From assembly GCA_903922605.1 (NCBI GenBank), contig CAIXUG010000056.1:96357-160356 (forward strand): 64,000 bases of DNA, written 5' to 3'. Shown here one piece after another: positions 7,345 through 17,748 of this stretch (its first letter is position 1; the number at the start of each line of letters is the position of its first letter). The stretch comes from an uncultured Verrucomicrobiota bacterium (GTDB lineage Bacteria; Verrucomicrobiota; Verrucomicrobiia; Limisphaerales; UBA9464). Under the pieces are notes generated by a model, which saw nothing but the letters and a program-made list of their open reading frames with translations, searched no databases and was not told the origin of the DNA. The translations under genes were made by a program, and so were the position numbers.

Positions 7345-10300
7345 CTAGAGAATCCGTTGGGGAACTTTAACGCGGTCTCCATCGCGCAGTTCCAGATCCT
7401 GTTCGCGATGGTTATCGTTGACCACTCGGTGGACATCGACCACCACGGATGTACCGTCGGCCCGTTGCACCGTGACTTTTCTCAGGTCGGCGAACTGGCT
7501 TGGGTGAAGGTCCAACACGGCTTCACTGAGCCAGGTCGGGTGTCCGGCCAGCAGTTCGATCTTTCCGTTAACATCCCCGAAAAAACGGACCACCCCGGAA
7601 TATTCCACGGGTGCCTTGGCCGGTTCCGGAGACGCCGCCCGTTGCGGGGAATCGCCCTTGGCTGGGCCCGCTTCCGTTGAAAGGAGGGGTTGTCCTGGCA
7701 GCCAGGAAAATTTGCCATCTTGCCCCAGGAGGGGCTTGGTCTTCCCGTTTTCGGCAGGGGGGACTGCCGCAGCCGGTGGGTTGGCCTTCTCCACCGCACG
7801 TCGCTCGTCCTCCGCCTGTTTCAGGAGCAGTTCGGCAGAGTCCACTTCCGCTTGGGAAACTTGGCCGGCTGAAAGCTCGAGACGCTTTATTTTCAGCATT
7901 CCCTGACGATATTCCACGTGGACCTGTGCCGCCCACAGCGGTTGGTGAAGCAGTTCCGCCTCCGACACGTTCAAATCTCGGCTGGCCAGAATGAATTGGG
8001 CGGGCGAAGTCCGGCCGGTCCTGATCTTTGCCTCCTCGTCCAAATAGTGATTCCATGCCGGAAGCCACTTCAGTTCCGCCAGATTGGTGGTATCGCGGCC
8101 AATCGTTTCCGTGAACGCGGACCGGACTTTCATCTGCTCCAACCGCGCCTGCTCCACGTCAGCGTGGGTGGCACTGCCGACCGCTTCCAGCTTGCGAGCA
8201 CTGGAAAACAGGATTGCCGCCCGCTTCAGCCGGACAATGGCCGCGAGTCGGGGATCGCCCCTGAGCTTGCCCTCCGCCTCGGCGACGGCCACCTCCGCGT
8301 CCAGGACCTCCGTACCCTGTGGCGCGACCATTCCGACTTCTGCCTGTTTCTTCAGCTCGGCGAGCCGGTTCTGCGCGAATTGAAGTTCCTGGACGGTAAT
8401 CTCGGCATCGCCTTTGGAGAAAGTCGCTGCAGCCGTATCGGGCGACGCCAATTTTTGGACGGAGGCCTGCGTGGCCGGCGTCTGGCCTCGGATTTCGAGG
8501 GTGACCTGTTCCGTGCCAAAGAAAGCGAGCCAGACTGGTGTATTAAACTTGAGCGGCAGATCACCAGCCACGAATTCGTTCGCCTTCGCGAGGATCTGGT
8601 CGGGGTTTCCCTGGTGGTTGATGAAGAAGATTCCGCCTTCGGTCTCGTCGCCGCCCTGGACCGTCAGCCGCACATCGTCGCCTTGGCGCTCGAAAAGCAC
8701 AGCCACCGTCGTGGAGTAGTCGCCCCCGCCGGACCGCTTGAGGGGAACAACTTTGCTGTGGCGGTCGGACGCAAGCAGGACTTCCGCGGGCGCGGTCGAG
8801 CGCAATTCCCAGCGCAGGCGCACCTGCGAGTCGGTGGCGGTGCGTTCCATGCGGATAAGCTGGACCGACCGGTTGGTGGCGGCGTTGGAAGCTTCCACTG
8901 GCGGCTTCGGCAACGACTGTCGGAAAACCGCGAGCGACGGTATTATCATTCCCGCGACCAGCAGGAGGATCGGCGTCACAACCACGAGCAGCACGGTCCA
9001 GAAGAAACGTTGCGGCCAAGGATTCCACGCCGCGCGTGGCTGCGCCTGCGCGGCCTTGGGGCGTGTCCGCAGGAAGCCGACCACCAGAAACGCCCCGGCG
9101 GCCATGGGGATGATTCCTGCCAGCAATCTTCCGGCCCCACCCAGGCCCGGACCCAACAGCAGTGGACCCACCAGTGCCGCAATCACCGCCGCTACCGGCA
9201 GCAGGATCAGCCCGAGCACCAGCCAGAAGAGCCGGTGGGGCCAAGGGTTGGGCGGCGGATTGAGGATCGGATCATGGTGCATTCCAGGTGCCGTGCGACG
9301 GATGCGGTGCCACTGCACCCAACCGGCGATCACGGATGGAATCACACCGGCGGCAATCGAGAAGGCCATGATTGCGATGGGAAATTGCGGGCCTTGGAAC
9401 AACGCGAAAATCCAGTGCGCGGCCTCATCATGCCGGCGGGCGTCCCAGACGAGCTGGCCGATGGCCAATCCGCCGGCGGCAAACTTGCCGATCGCGAGCC
9501 CGCCACCGGCACACAACCCGAGGGCACCGCCGCCCAATGCGAGCAGCAGGCCGATGCTCAGGCCGCCCACACTCACCAGCCCCAGCGCCAGGCCGGCGAA
9601 GGCGAAAAATCCCAGGGCCAGCCCGCCAAACGCGATTCCGCCAATGGCCACCCCACCAAAGGCGAACAGGCCGCGCGCGTAACCGCCGATGGCGATAACC
9701 CCCACGGCTTTCTGTCCCATGGCGATGATGCCGCGTGCCACCCGGACCTGGCCGGTGGCGGGGTCGCGCCCGTAGGCGACGTGGACGAGCGGGCGTCCGA
9801 ACAGCGTGCGCGGGGATTTGTATTCGTAATTCGCCGACCACGATGCGGCGGCCGAACGCGCGGCCTCTTGGGCGTCGTGGGCGGCCTGGATTGCCGAGGC
9901 CGCCGGATCGGCGGCCGGGGCCTGAGGATTTGCGGCCACCGTCTCCACCTGCGTCTTCATCTCGCCGGCGCTCTGCTGGCGCAGTTCGCGCTCCTTGGCT
10001 AGTGCCCGCATCACGATCTCGTCCACCCGCGCGTCGAGCGGGGTCTTGGCGGAGGGCGCGGCGAAACGCCCGAGCGGCAGCTCGCCGGTGAGCAGTTCGT
10101 AAAACACCACACCGAGCGAGTAGATGTCGGCGCGATGATCGACTTCGGAGGGTTTCTCGATCTGCTCGGGCGCCATGTAGTGCGGTGTGCCGAGCCGCGC
10201 ACCGCTCTGGGTCAGCGTGAGGCCTGTTTGGGGATCGCTGGGATCACCCACCAGCTTGGCGATGCCGAAGTCGGCGATCTTCACGCGCCCCTGGCCGTCG

Positions 10301-10878
10301 AGCAGGATGTTCTCGGGCTTGATGTCGCGGTGCAGTACGCCCTGGTCGTGCGCGTATTGAAGCGCGGAGCAGATGTCGGGCACGATCGCGAGCGCCTGGG
10401 CCGGCGAGAAGCGGCCCGCCTGCATCGCCTGCCGCAGGTTCACGCCGTCCACAAACTCCATCAGCAGGTAGCAGAAGCCGCCCGATTCGCCGAAGTCGAA
10501 GACGGAGACGATGTGCGGGTGCGTGAGCCGGGCGAGGAAGCGCGCCTCGCGGTGGAAGCGTTCGGCGAAGGCGGGATCGGCCCCGTGGGACTGGGGCAGG
10601 AGCTTCAGCGCGACCACCCGGTCGAGCTTGGGCTGGCGGGCCTTGTACACCACGCCCATGCCGCCGATCCCGATGAGTTCCAGGATCTCGAACTGCGGAA
10701 AGGCTGCCGCCACGGCCTCCATCGGTGGTGGCGTGAGCCGGCTGCCGGATTTCGCCCCGGTCTCGGTCGGGGTCGCCGCGCGGGCGAGCACGCAGCGGGG
10801 GCAGAGACCCTGCGGCGCGTCGGGCGGGACGGTGCCGCCGCACTGGGGGCAGCGGTTTGGGACAGATTCAGAGTTCAT
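7345..10878 (-). CDS. Membrane Ser/Thr protein kinase with zinc ribbon, glycine-rich repeats and coiled-coil C-terminus
   Basis: 1177-aa Hanks-type kinase. A small zinc ribbon (C10, C13, C26, C29) precedes the kinase domain (~60-320): glycine loop GIGGMGVVYKAR at 70-81, lysine K92 in VALKLL, catalytic HRDIKPEN and IADFG, then YMAPEQ. Residues ~375-470 are a run of [GA]-[GI]-x-A-[FIL]-G hexads (for example GGVAIGGIAFGGLALG). Transmembrane segments follow (~500-640). The large extracytoplasmic part has a helical region whose repeats (ELQFAQNRLAELKKQAEVG; LLKQAEDE) resemble TolC-type hairpins, and it ends in a beta-rich stretch finishing LELRDGDRVKVPQRIL, like an SLBB domain end. It is the first gene of a pair with the sigma factor. 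The signal and targets are unknown. Confidence 0.9.
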   Translation of the reverse strand: MNSESVPNRCPQCGGTVPPDAPQGLCPRCVLARAATPTETGAKSGSRLTPPPMEAVAAAFPQFEILELIGIGGMGVVYKARQPKLDRVVALKLLPQSHGADPAFAERFHREARFLARLTHPHIVSVFDFGESGGFCYLLMEFVDGVNLRQAMQAGRFSPAQALAIVPDICSALQYAHDQGVLHRDIKPENILLDGQGRVKIADFGIAKLVGDPSDPQTGLTLTQSGARLGTPHYMAPEQIEKPSEVDHRADIYSLGVVFYELLTGELPLGRFAAPSAKTPLDARVDEIVMRALAKERELRQQSAGEMKTQVETVAANPQAPAADPAASAIQAAHDAQEAARSAAASWSANYEYKSPRTLFGRPLVHVAYGRDPATGQVRVARGIIAMGQKAVGVIAIGGYARGLFAFGGVAIGGIAFGGLALGFFAFAGLALGLVSVGGLSIGLLLALGGGALGLCAGGGLAIGKFAAGGLAIGQLVWDARRHDEAAHWIFALFQGPQFPIAIMAFSIAAGVIPSVIAGWVQWHRIRRTAPGMHHDPILNPPPNPWPHRLFWLVLGLILLPVAAVIAALVGPLLLGPGLGGAGRLLAGIIPMAAGAFLVVGFLRTRPKAAQAQPRAAWNPWPQRFFWTVLLVVVTPILLLVAGMIIPSLAVFRQSLPKPPVEASNAATNRSVQLIRMERTATDSQVRLRWELRSTAPAEVLLASDRHSKVVPLKRSGGGDYSTTVAVLFERQGDDVRLTVQGGDETEGGIFFINHQGNPDQILAKANEFVAGDLPLKFNTPVWLAFFGTEQVTLEIRGQTPATQASVQKLASPDTAAATFSKGDAEITVQELQFAQNRLAELKKQAEVGMVAPQGTEVLDAEVAVAEAEGKLRGDPRLAAIVRLKRAAILFSSARKLEAVGSATHADVEQARLEQMKVRSAFTETIGRDTTNLAELKWLPAWNHYLDEEAKIRTGRTSPAQFILASRDLNVSEAELLHQPLWAAQVHVEYRQGMLKIKRLELSAGQVSQAEVDSAELLLKQAEDERRAVEKANPPAAAVPPAENGKTKPLLGQDGKFSWLPGQPLLSTEAGPAKGDSPQRAASPEPAKAPVEYSGVVRFFGDVNGKIELLAGHPTWLSEAVLDLHPSQFADLRKVTVQRADGTSVVVDVHRVVNDNHREQDLELRDGDRVKVPQRIL

Positions 10879-11019
10879 ACACCCGCTTCCTGAGGGGAAC
10901 TGGTCGCGAGGTTACAGGGAAAGTGCGATGGCGTCGTCTTTCATGATGCTGGCTCCCCATCTTACATGTACTTGAGGCGTGGCGTTGCGTTTGCGGCCCA
11001 TTTCATCCAACCTGACTGC

Positions 11020-11250
11020 ATGACATTCAAGCGCATCACCTGTGATCCCCGGCGGATGAACGGCCAGCCGTGCGTCCGCCAGCTTCGCCTGACGGTGCGC
11101 CGCGTGGTGGAAGCCGTCGCCCTATATCCCGACCGTCGGGATTTGGAGCGCGAGTTTCCCGAGCTGGAGGCGGAAGACATCCGCGAGTCGCTCGCCTACG
11201 CGGCAGCCAATCTGGATGACAAGGTGTTCGAACTGGCTGCGACCGGATGA
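11020..11250 (+). CDS. DUF433 family protein (VapB-like antitoxin fold)
   Basis: Small 76-aa protein of the DUF433 family, recognised by RITCDPRRMNGQPCVRQLRLTV near the start (read as separate motifs RITCDP and QPCVR..LTV) and by FPELEAEDIRESLAYAA in the second half. The family has a winged helix-turn-helix-like fold and often sits beside a DUF5615 PIN-like toxin. Here no toxin gene is adjacent, so it is either an orphan antitoxin or a regulator. The ATG at 11020 is chosen; the frame is open to 10966 but the family motif begins at MTFKRI. Confidence 0.8.
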   Translation: MTFKRITCDPRRMNGQPCVRQLRLTVRRVVEAVALYPDRRDLEREFPELEAEDIRESLAYAAANLDDKVFELAATG

Positions 11251-11326
11251 AACTGCTGCTGGAGCAGCAACTTCGGCTTTGCTTCCGGGTGCAGAATTGG
11301 AAGTCTCAGCGCACACGACTCCTGAT

Positions 11327-12454
11327 ATGCACCTGAAACTTCGTTTCCATCTCGCCCTGGCCGTTTTCGCAGCGCTTTCGGCTGCTCCCGCCGCCTTCTC
11401 CCATGATGTGGTCGGTGGCCATCCCGATGAGGCCGTGACGGCCGCGCCGCTGCCCATGGTGGTTGAGAAAAAGGGGCCGGTTCGCGCCCCCAAGGCTATG
11501 ACGCTCGCCCCGGGCATGCCGATCAGCGGCTCGGGTTTCTGGAAATTCGTCCCCGCCCGCGATCTCACGCCGGTGCCGGCCGCCGCCATGCCCAAGCTCA
11601 AGGGCGCACACGGGACCATCATCGTGGACAAGGAGCGCGACCAGGTTTTCTGGGGCCTCGAAGGCGTGGGCTGGATCGGCTTCAGCAACCACCTGACCGC
11701 GTCGTGGATCGTGAACGGCGATCCGGCCTTCGCGCACGGCAATCTGCACGGAGCCGACATCCTGCCGCGCAAAGGGCAGCTCCCGCTCGTGGTGGTGGCT
11801 GACAATAACGACGGCGAGGTCTATCTGACCGACACCTCCTTTCAGCACGCCGAGACGCTGAAGATTCCCGACCTCGATCCCTACGCCGACAAGAAGGGCT
11901 TCGCGCCGACCGACGCGGCCTTCGTCAGCAAGGACGAGATCTGGGTGACGGATGGCTACGGCAAGGCCTACTTCATGCCGGCCAGCACGGGGCCGTTCCA
12001 CTACACCGGCAAGTTCTACGGCGGCAAAAAAATATCCAACACCCCGCACGGCATCACCTACGATCCGCGCGATCATAATCTGATCATCTCCGCCCGCCCC
12101 GAGGGGCAGCTCAAGCGCTGGGATCGTGAGCATTCGTATTTCACCGACATCGCCGGCCTGCCGCCGGGCAGCACGGTGTGCGATGTGGACCTGTGGGGTG
12201 ACTACGCCCTCGCGCCCTGTCTTGACGGCACCAAGGGCACGCCCGGCCCCATCTACATCATCAACCTGAAGACCAAGTCCATCGTCGCCACGATCAAGCC
12301 CAAGGAAGACCTGCGCTATGCGGACGCCCAGCACATCCACGACGCCGCGTGGTACGTCACCGGCAAGGGCTCGAAGCAGGAGGTCTATATCCTCTTTACG
12401 AACTGGAACCCCGGCGGCGTCGGCGCGCTCAAGCTGGTGAACGTCGCGGACTGA
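11327..12454 (+). CDS. Exported propeller-like protein of unknown function
   Basis: 375-aa protein with a signal peptide (MHLKLRFHLALAVFAALSAAPAAFS). The body shows spaced repeats typical of six-bladed NHL/SMP-30-like propellers: GTIIVDKERDQVFWGLEG, LPLVVVADNNDGEVYLTD, DAAFVSKDEIWVTDGYG, GITYDPRDHNLIISARPEG and GDYALAPCLDG. The motif TPHGITYDPRDHNL is the kind seen in peptidylglycine-lyase-like and strictosidine-synthase-like propellers, but no catalytic assignment can be made. The ATG at 11327 is preferred because it places the signal peptide first; the frame opens at 11216. Periplasmic or secreted location is inferred. Confidence 0.75.
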   Translation: MHLKLRFHLALAVFAALSAAPAAFSHDVVGGHPDEAVTAAPLPMVVEKKGPVRAPKAMTLAPGMPISGSGFWKFVPARDLTPVPAAAMPKLKGAHGTIIVDKERDQVFWGLEGVGWIGFSNHLTASWIVNGDPAFAHGNLHGADILPRKGQLPLVVVADNNDGEVYLTDTSFQHAETLKIPDLDPYADKKGFAPTDAAFVSKDEIWVTDGYGKAYFMPASTGPFHYTGKFYGGKKISNTPHGITYDPRDHNLIISARPEGQLKRWDREHSYFTDIAGLPPGSTVCDVDLWGDYALAPCLDGTKGTPGPIYIINLKTKSIVATIKPKEDLRYADAQHIHDAAWYVTGKGSKQEVYILFTNWNPGGVGALKLVNVAD

Positions 12455-12718
12455 GCGGAGCGCCGGTCTCCGACCCGGCGCGGCTACACCGATCCGGGTG
12501 CAGCCGGAATCAGTGGAGCGGATGATCCAACCGAAGTTGTCCTTCGGTATGCGTTGAAGTGCTTCGCTTCTAGGTTGGATCGCGCCCGTTTTGAATTGGA
12601 AAAACAGGGAGGCAGGAAGAGATCGGCCATTCCGGTTTCCTGTTTTCCTGTTTTCCAAATTACCTCCCTTCCCGGCTTTCCAGTCGCGCCTCAAACCGTT
12701 AGTCACTGCGGCTCACGC
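12455..12718. repeat. Intergenic hairpin and short-word repeats ahead of the helicase
   Basis: A GC-rich hairpin GCGCCGG/CCGGCGC (12460-12481) lies 6 bp after the upstream stop and could terminate transcription, though no T-run follows. From 12597 to 12690 there is a word array: GGAAAAACAGGGAGGCAGG on one side and TTTCCTGTTTTCCTGTTTTCC then CCTCCCTTCC on the other, which are inverted relatives. The open frame that reads through this stretch into the helicase looks like translated repeat, not conserved protein. Confidence 0.5.
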
Positions 12719-15391
12719 GTGACGCTCTACGACCAACTCCTCAAGGCCGGCTCGACCTCCAACGACGCCCTGCTCGGCGGCTTTCTGGATTACGTCACCG
12801 CCAAGGGACTCGAACTCTACCCGGCGCAGGAGGAGGCTATCCTGGAGCTGTTCGACGGGAAGAACGTCATCCTCAACACGCCAACCGGCTCGGGCAAATC
12901 GCTTGTCGCGTCGGCCCTGCATTTCCAATCGCTCGCGAAGGGACGCCGCTCCTTCTACACCTGCCCGATCAAGGCACTCGTGAACGAGAAGTGGCTTGCC
13001 TTCTGCCGCGAGTTCGGGCCGGAAAATGTCGGCCTGAGCACCGGCGACGCCACGGTCAACCACGACGCCCCGATCGTGTGCTGCACGGCGGAAATTCTCG
13101 CCAACATCGCCCTACGCGACGGCGAACACGCCTTGGTTCACGACGTGGTGATGGACGAGTTCCACTACTACTCCGACCGCGAGCGCGGCGTGGCGTGGCA
13201 GGTGCCGCTGCTCACGCTGCCGCAGACGCGCTTCCTGCTGATGTCGGCCACGCTGGGCGAGACGGCCTTCTTCGAGTCGGAGATGACGCGGGTGAACCGC
13301 CGCCCGAGTGTCACAATCAAGGGCACGACCCGGCCGGTGCCGCTGGAGTTCTCCTACGCCGAAACACCGCTCGCGACGACGCTGGAAAAACTCATCACCG
13401 ACGGCAAGGGACCGGTCTATGTCGTCCATTTCACGCAGGCCGAGGCGGCGGAAAGCGCACAGGATTTCACCAGCATCAACGTCGCCTCGCGCGAGGAAAA
13501 GGCGGCCATCGCGAGCGCGATCGAGGGCTTCAAGTTCGGCAGCCCCTACGGCCCCGAGCTGAAGAAGTGGCTGCGGCACGGCATCGGACTGCATCACGCG
13601 GGGCTGCTGCCCAAGTACCGCATCCTCGTCGAGCAGCTCGCGCAGCGCGGCCTGCTGCGGGTCATCTGCGGCACCGACACGCTGGGCGTGGGCATCAATC
13701 TGCCGATCCGCACCGTGCTCTTCACCCGGCTGTGCAAATACGGCGGCGAAAAGGTCGCGATCCTCAGCGCGCGCGATTTCCACCAGATCGCCGGCCGCGC
13801 GGGACGCAAGGGCCATGACAATGTCGGCTGGGTGGTCGCGCAGGCCCCCGAGCACGTGATCGAGAATCTCAAGCTGGAGGAAAAGGCGAAGAGCAGCGGC
13901 AAGAAGATCGTGAAGCGCCAGGCGCCGGAGAAGAACTTCGTGAACTGGGACGCGAAGACCTTCGAACGGCTCCAGACCGCCGCGCCGGAGGCACTCACGT
14001 CGCGCTTCCAGGTCACGCACGCGATGCTGCTCAACGTGCTCGGCCGCCCCGGTGACGGCTGCGCCGCCATGCGCGAGCTGATTCGCACCTGCCACGATTC
14101 CGCGAAGCAGAAGAAGGCGCACGCGAAACGCGCCTGGCAGCTTTTTCGCTCGCTGCTGGACCGTCAGATCATCGAGTTCATCCCGCCCACACCCGAGGGG
14201 GCGAAACTCCGCGTCAACGTCACGTTGCCCGAAGATTTCTCGCTGAACCAGGTGCTGTCGCTGTTCCTGCTCGATTCGATCCCCGCCCTCAATGCCGAGG
14301 CGCCCGACTACGCGCTCGACCTCATCTCCCTGATTGAGGGCATTCTCGAAAGCCCCGAGGTCATCCTGCGCGCACAGCTGAGCCGGCTGAAGGGCCAGAA
14401 GATCGCCGAGCTGAAGGCGCAGGGCATGGAGTACGATCAGCGCATGGAAGAGCTGGAGAAGCAGGAACCGCCCAAGCCCAAGCCGGAGTTCTTCTACCCG
14501 CTCTTCAACGCGTGGTCGGACCGGCATCCGTGGGTGGGCACCGAGAATCTCCGGCTGAAATCCGTCGCGCGCGAGATGTTCGAAGAGTTCCGCTCCTTCG
14601 CCGACTACATCAAGATTTACGAGCTGCAACGAGCCGAGGGCGTGCTGCTGCGCCACCTGAACAGCGTGTACAAGGTGCTCTCCCAGACCGTGCCCGAGGG
14701 GGCCAAGACGGACGCCGTCCGCGACATGGAAGTGTATCTCGCGACGATGCTGCGACAGGTCGATTCCAGCCTGCTCGACGAGTGGGAGAAGATGCGCGAT
14801 CCGAACTACCGGCCGCCCTCCACCGACGCGCCGGAGGTGCGCCCGCCCGGCGCCGAGGAAGCCGCCCAGGACATCACGCGCGACGTAAAGCCCTTCACCG
14901 CGGCGATCCGCACGAAGGTCTTCACCTTCCTGCGCGCCGTGGCGAACGAGGAGTTTGAGGCGGCGCTCGCGGTCGTGACGTTGACCGAAGAGGAGGGCGG
15001 CAAAGTGAGCCAGTCAGCCAGTGAGCCAGTGGGTCAAAGTGGAGAAGTGCCGCCTACGCCTCCCGCTGATCCTGCCGCCGATGACCTCGTAAATCGTAAA
15101 TCAAAAATCGTAAATCCAGCCGATCTTCGCGCCGCCTTCGACTCCTACTACGCCTCCGGCCACCGCTACCTCTGCCTCGATCCGGCCGCCCGAAATCTTC
15201 GTCACACCTACGTCATTCCGTCCGAAGACAAGAAAACCTGGCGCGTGCAGCAAGTGCTCGTGGACCCGGAGGAGCACAACGACTGGCTGGTCGAATTCGA
15301 CGTGGACCTCGCCGAATCCCGCGCGAAGAAGGAACCGGTGCTGCGGTTGCGGAGAGTGGGGGCCGTGGGTTCGATCACGGCTGCACCATGA
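12719..15391 (+). CDS. Ski2-like DEAD/DEAH-box RNA helicase (DUF3516 type)
   Basis: 890-aa superfamily II helicase. From the GTG start, Walker A is TPTGSGKS at 54-61, motif Ib lies in [10 protein letters not shown], the DExH box is DEFHYY near residue 142, motif III is SATLGE, and motif VI is [10 protein letters not shown]. The C-terminal half (~430-890) is helical and matches the long tails of bacterial Ski2/Mtr4-like helicases; a role in RNA turnover or processing is inferred. The GTG at 12719 ([11 protein letters not shown]) is chosen because the upstream in-frame sequence is repeat. Residues ~763-800 are encoded by repeat words and are probably a neutral insertion. The last four bases overlap the start of the next gene (ATGA), so the two are likely co-transcribed. 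Confidence 0.88.
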   Translation: MTLYDQLLKAGSTSNDALLGGFLDYVTAKGLELYPAQEEAILELFDGKNVILNTPTGSGKSLVASALHFQSLAKGRRSFYTCPIKALVNEKWLAFCREFGPENVGLSTGDATVNHDAPIVCCTAEILANIALRDGEHALVHDVVMDEFHYYSDRERGVAWQVPLLTLPQTRFLLMSATLGETAFFESEMTRVNRRPSVTIKGTTRPVPLEFSYAETPLATTLEKLITDGKGPVYVVHFTQAEAAESAQDFTSINVASREEKAAIASAIEGFKFGSPYGPELKKWLRHGIGLHHAGLLPKYRILVEQLAQRGLLRVICGTDTLGVGINLPIRTVLFTRLCKYGGEKVAILSARDFHQIAGRAGRKGHDNVGWVVAQAPEHVIENLKLEEKAKSSGKKIVKRQAPEKNFVNWDAKTFERLQTAAPEALTSRFQVTHAMLLNVLGRPGDGCAAMRELIRTCHDSAKQKKAHAKRAWQLFRSLLDRQIIEFIPPTPEGAKLRVNVTLPEDFSLNQVLSLFLLDSIPALNAEAPDYALDLISLIEGILESPEVILRAQLSRLKGQKIAELKAQGMEYDQRMEELEKQEPPKPKPEFFYPLFNAWSDRHPWVGTENLRLKSVAREMFEEFRSFADYIKIYELQRAEGVLLRHLNSVYKVLSQTVPEGAKTDAVRDMEVYLATMLRQVDSSLLDEWEKMRDPNYRPPSTDAPEVRPPGAEEAAQDITRDVKPFTAAIRTKVFTFLRAVANEEFEAALAVVTLTEEEGGKVSQSASEPVGQSGEVPPTPPADPAADDLVNRKSKIVNPADLRAAFDSYYASGHRYLCLDPAARNLRHTYVIPSEDKKTWRVQQVLVDPEEHNDWLVEFDVDLAESRAKKEPVLRLRRVGAVGSITAAP
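15005..15117. repeat. Two short-word arrays inside the helicase reading frame
   Basis: 15005-15042 is built of GTGAGCCAGT-type words (also found at 32921-33033). 15089-15117 is built of GTAAATC words. Both stay in frame, encoding a Ser/Gly/Pro-poor-complexity stretch ([15 protein letters not shown] and [11 protein letters not shown]) between two helical segments. Confidence 0.7.
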
Positions 15392-17745
15392 ACCGGTTTC
15401 CGATCGCCAGCCTGCTGCTCGTGGTCCTCACATTGGCGGCTGGCTGCCGGTCGCAAATGGGAACGTCCGGCGACCTTTCGTGGCCGACCTTCCTGGTCAC
15501 CCATGACGACACGGTCATCACGCAGTCGTGCTGGGTGAAGATTCCGGCAGGCACGGTGATCGCCGACACCAACGGTGACGGTATCATACACATCAGGGCG
15601 GACAATGTGAGCGTGCGGTTCGTGCCCGGCTCCGAGCTGCGCGGTGCGCCGGCCGGCACCCCCTGGGACCAACTGACCGGCATGGGCATCCGCGTGGACG
15701 GCCATCGCGGCGTGACGATCGAGGGGGCGGCAGTTCACGGCTTCAAATGCGGCCTGGTGGCCACGCATGCCGACGGGCTGGTCGTCTCGGGCGGCGATTA
15801 TTCCGACAACTACCGGCAGCATCTGAAATCCACCCCGACCGCCGAGGACGGCGCGGACTGGCTCTTCCCGCACCACAACGACGAGACCAAGTGGCGCGAC
15901 GAATACGGCGGCGCGGTGTGCGTGGAGTTGTCATCGAACATCACGGTGCGCGACGTCCGCGTGCGGCGCGGGCAGAACGGCATCGTGCTCGACCGTGTGA
16001 ACGGCTCGGCGATCTACGACAACGACTGCTCGTTCCTCTCCGGCTGGGGGCTGGCGCTGTGGCGCAGCAGCACTAACAGGGTCAGCCGGAACGCCTTCGA
16101 CTTCTGCGTGCGCGGCCACGTCGAGGACGTTTACAACCGGGGGCAGGATTCCGCCGGGATCCTCTGCTTCGAGCAGTGCAACGACAACGTCTTCGCGGAG
16201 AACTCCGTGACCCACGGCGGCGACTGCTTCTTCGGCTTCGCGGGCCACGAGGCCATCGGCGAGACCTGGATGGACCAAGAGCGCGAACGCCTGCGCAAGG
16301 CCACCGGCAAGGAGGAGGTGGACGACCTCATCCATCCGCCCGCCGAACTCGTCCGCACGCTGAGTGCGCTGGGCTGCAACCGGAATCTGCTCATCGGAAA
16401 CGACTTCTCGTACTCCCCCGCGCATGGCATCGAGATGACCTTCTCGGAGGGCAACCGCTTCGTGCGGAACCGGCTCGTCGAGAATGCGATCTGCGGCGTC
16501 TGGGGCGGCTACTCGTCGGGCACGCTCATCGCGGAGAACGAGTTTACGGGCAATGGCGGCATGGCCTACGGGCTGGAGCGCGGCGCGATCAACATGGAGC
16601 ACGCCGCCGACAACCTGGTCGTCAGCAACCGCTTCGTGAACAACAAGGCGGCGGTGCATCTCTGGTGGAACGAAAGCGCGCTGATGAAATTCCCCGGCGT
16701 CGCAGGCACCGAGCGCGGCGTGACCGGCAACGTGATTTCGGGCAACTGGTTTGAGATCAACCGGGACGTGCCGTTCGCGAACTTGCGGCGTGAGGAAAAG
16801 TTGGTGGTTCTGCAGCTTCGCAGTCCTCCCGGCGGTCATGTGACGAACAATGTTTACACCGCGAACGAGGTCCGGCTGTCGCACCCGCAGGCGGTGGAAT
16901 TCGCCGTCGAGTCGGGCTGCGAACCGGTGACCGCTGGCGCCACGCCGCAGTATGCGTGGCTGCCCTATGAGGCGCTGGGCCGCCGGCATCCGGTCGGCGC
17001 TCGGGCCTTCTTGCGCGGACGCAGCCAGATCCTCATGGATGAGTGGGGCCCGTGGGATCATGCGAGCCAGATGGTGCGTCCGGTGAAGGCTGCGCCCAAT
17101 GAACACGCGTTCGAGCTGTTCGGCGTGAAGCCGCCGGTCACCGTGCGGGTGCTCGCGGGCGCGGTGACGCCGGTCGTGGAGGCCGGCGATCCCACCCGGC
17201 TGCGGCTGCAGAGCCGGGCGGGCGTGACCGGCTATCGCGTCCGCCTCAATGCCGAGCTGTTCACCCGCGAACTCGCCGGCACCATCATCGCCACCGAGTG
17301 GAAGCTGAAGGTGTTCCCCTGGACCGCCCCCACCGATCCGCGCACGAATCTCCTAGCTTGGCGGCAACTGGCGGACGGCCCCGAAGCCTTCGCCGCCACC
17401 GCCCCCGTGCTCGACTTCCCCTACGGCGGAGGCGGCCCGCGCACGATGAAACTCTCCGACGAGATCACCGCGCGCGGCCCGGGCAACGACCACTTCGGCA
17501 TGATTGCCCGCACGCGCCTTGCGCTGCCGGCTGGCCGCTGGCGTCTCACCACCCTGAGCGACGACGGCGTCCGCGTGCTGGTGGATGGCCGCCCGATCAT
17601 CGAGAACTGGGCCTGGCACGGCCCGACCACCGACGAGGCCGTCTTCACCCAGCCCCAATCCGGCGACGTGGACCTCGTCGTGGAGCACTTCGAGATCGAC
17701 GGGTTTGCGACGCTGCGGGTGGATATTATGGCAGATAAGCCGTAG
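15388..17745 (+). CDS. Right-handed beta-helix lipoprotein with C-terminal PA14 domain
   Basis: 785-aa predicted lipoprotein: the lipobox is LAAGC, with the modified Cys about residue 20. Residues ~150-500 show the N-rich, asparagine-ladder pattern of NosD/pectate-lyase-type parallel beta-helices ([75 protein letters not shown]). The C-terminal ~110 residues match a PA14 domain ([20 protein letters not shown] and [18 protein letters not shown]). Such proteins often bind or cut surface polysaccharides, but no catalytic residues could be assigned. It overlaps the helicase stop by 4 bp, an odd pairing of a cytosolic helicase with an envelope protein. Its stop is 3 bp from that of the convergent radical-SAM gene. 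Confidence 0.82.
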   Translation: MNRFPIASLLLVVLTLAAGCRSQMGTSGDLSWPTFLVTHDDTVITQSCWVKIPAGTVIADTNGDGIIHIRADNVSVRFVPGSELRGAPAGTPWDQLTGMGIRVDGHRGVTIEGAAVHGFKCGLVATHADGLVVSGGDYSDNYRQHLKSTPTAEDGADWLFPHHNDETKWRDEYGGAVCVELSSNITVRDVRVRRGQNGIVLDRVNGSAIYDNDCSFLSGWGLALWRSSTNRVSRNAFDFCVRGHVEDVYNRGQDSAGILCFEQCNDNVFAENSVTHGGDCFFGFAGHEAIGETWMDQERERLRKATGKEEVDDLIHPPAELVRTLSALGCNRNLLIGNDFSYSPAHGIEMTFSEGNRFVRNRLVENAICGVWGGYSSGTLIAENEFTGNGGMAYGLERGAINMEHAADNLVVSNRFVNNKAAVHLWWNESALMKFPGVAGTERGVTGNVISGNWFEINRDVPFANLRREEKLVVLQLRSPPGGHVTNNVYTANEVRLSHPQAVEFAVESGCEPVTAGATPQYAWLPYEALGRRHPVGARAFLRGRSQILMDEWGPWDHASQMVRPVKAAPNEHAFELFGVKPPVTVRVLAGAVTPVVEAGDPTRLRLQSRAGVTGYRVRLNAELFTRELAGTIIATEWKLKVFPWTAPTDPRTNLLAWRQLADGPEAFAATAPVLDFPYGGGGPRTMKLSDEITARGPGNDHFGMIARTRLALPAGRWRLTTLSDDGVRVLVDGRPIIENWAWHGPTTDEAVFTQPQSGDVDLVVEHFEIDGFATLRVDIMADKP

Positions 17746-17748
17746 CAG

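Noticed and set aside
7918..10002. Long plus-strand open frame opposite the kinase gene
   Set aside because: It lies entirely antisense to a kinase with clear motifs; the translated product is Arg/Gly/Gln-rich without domains, as expected for a GC-rich shadow frame.
12554..12718. In-frame N-terminal extension of the helicase
   Set aside because: Translates a repeat array and intergenic DNA; the GTG at 12719 fits the family start better.
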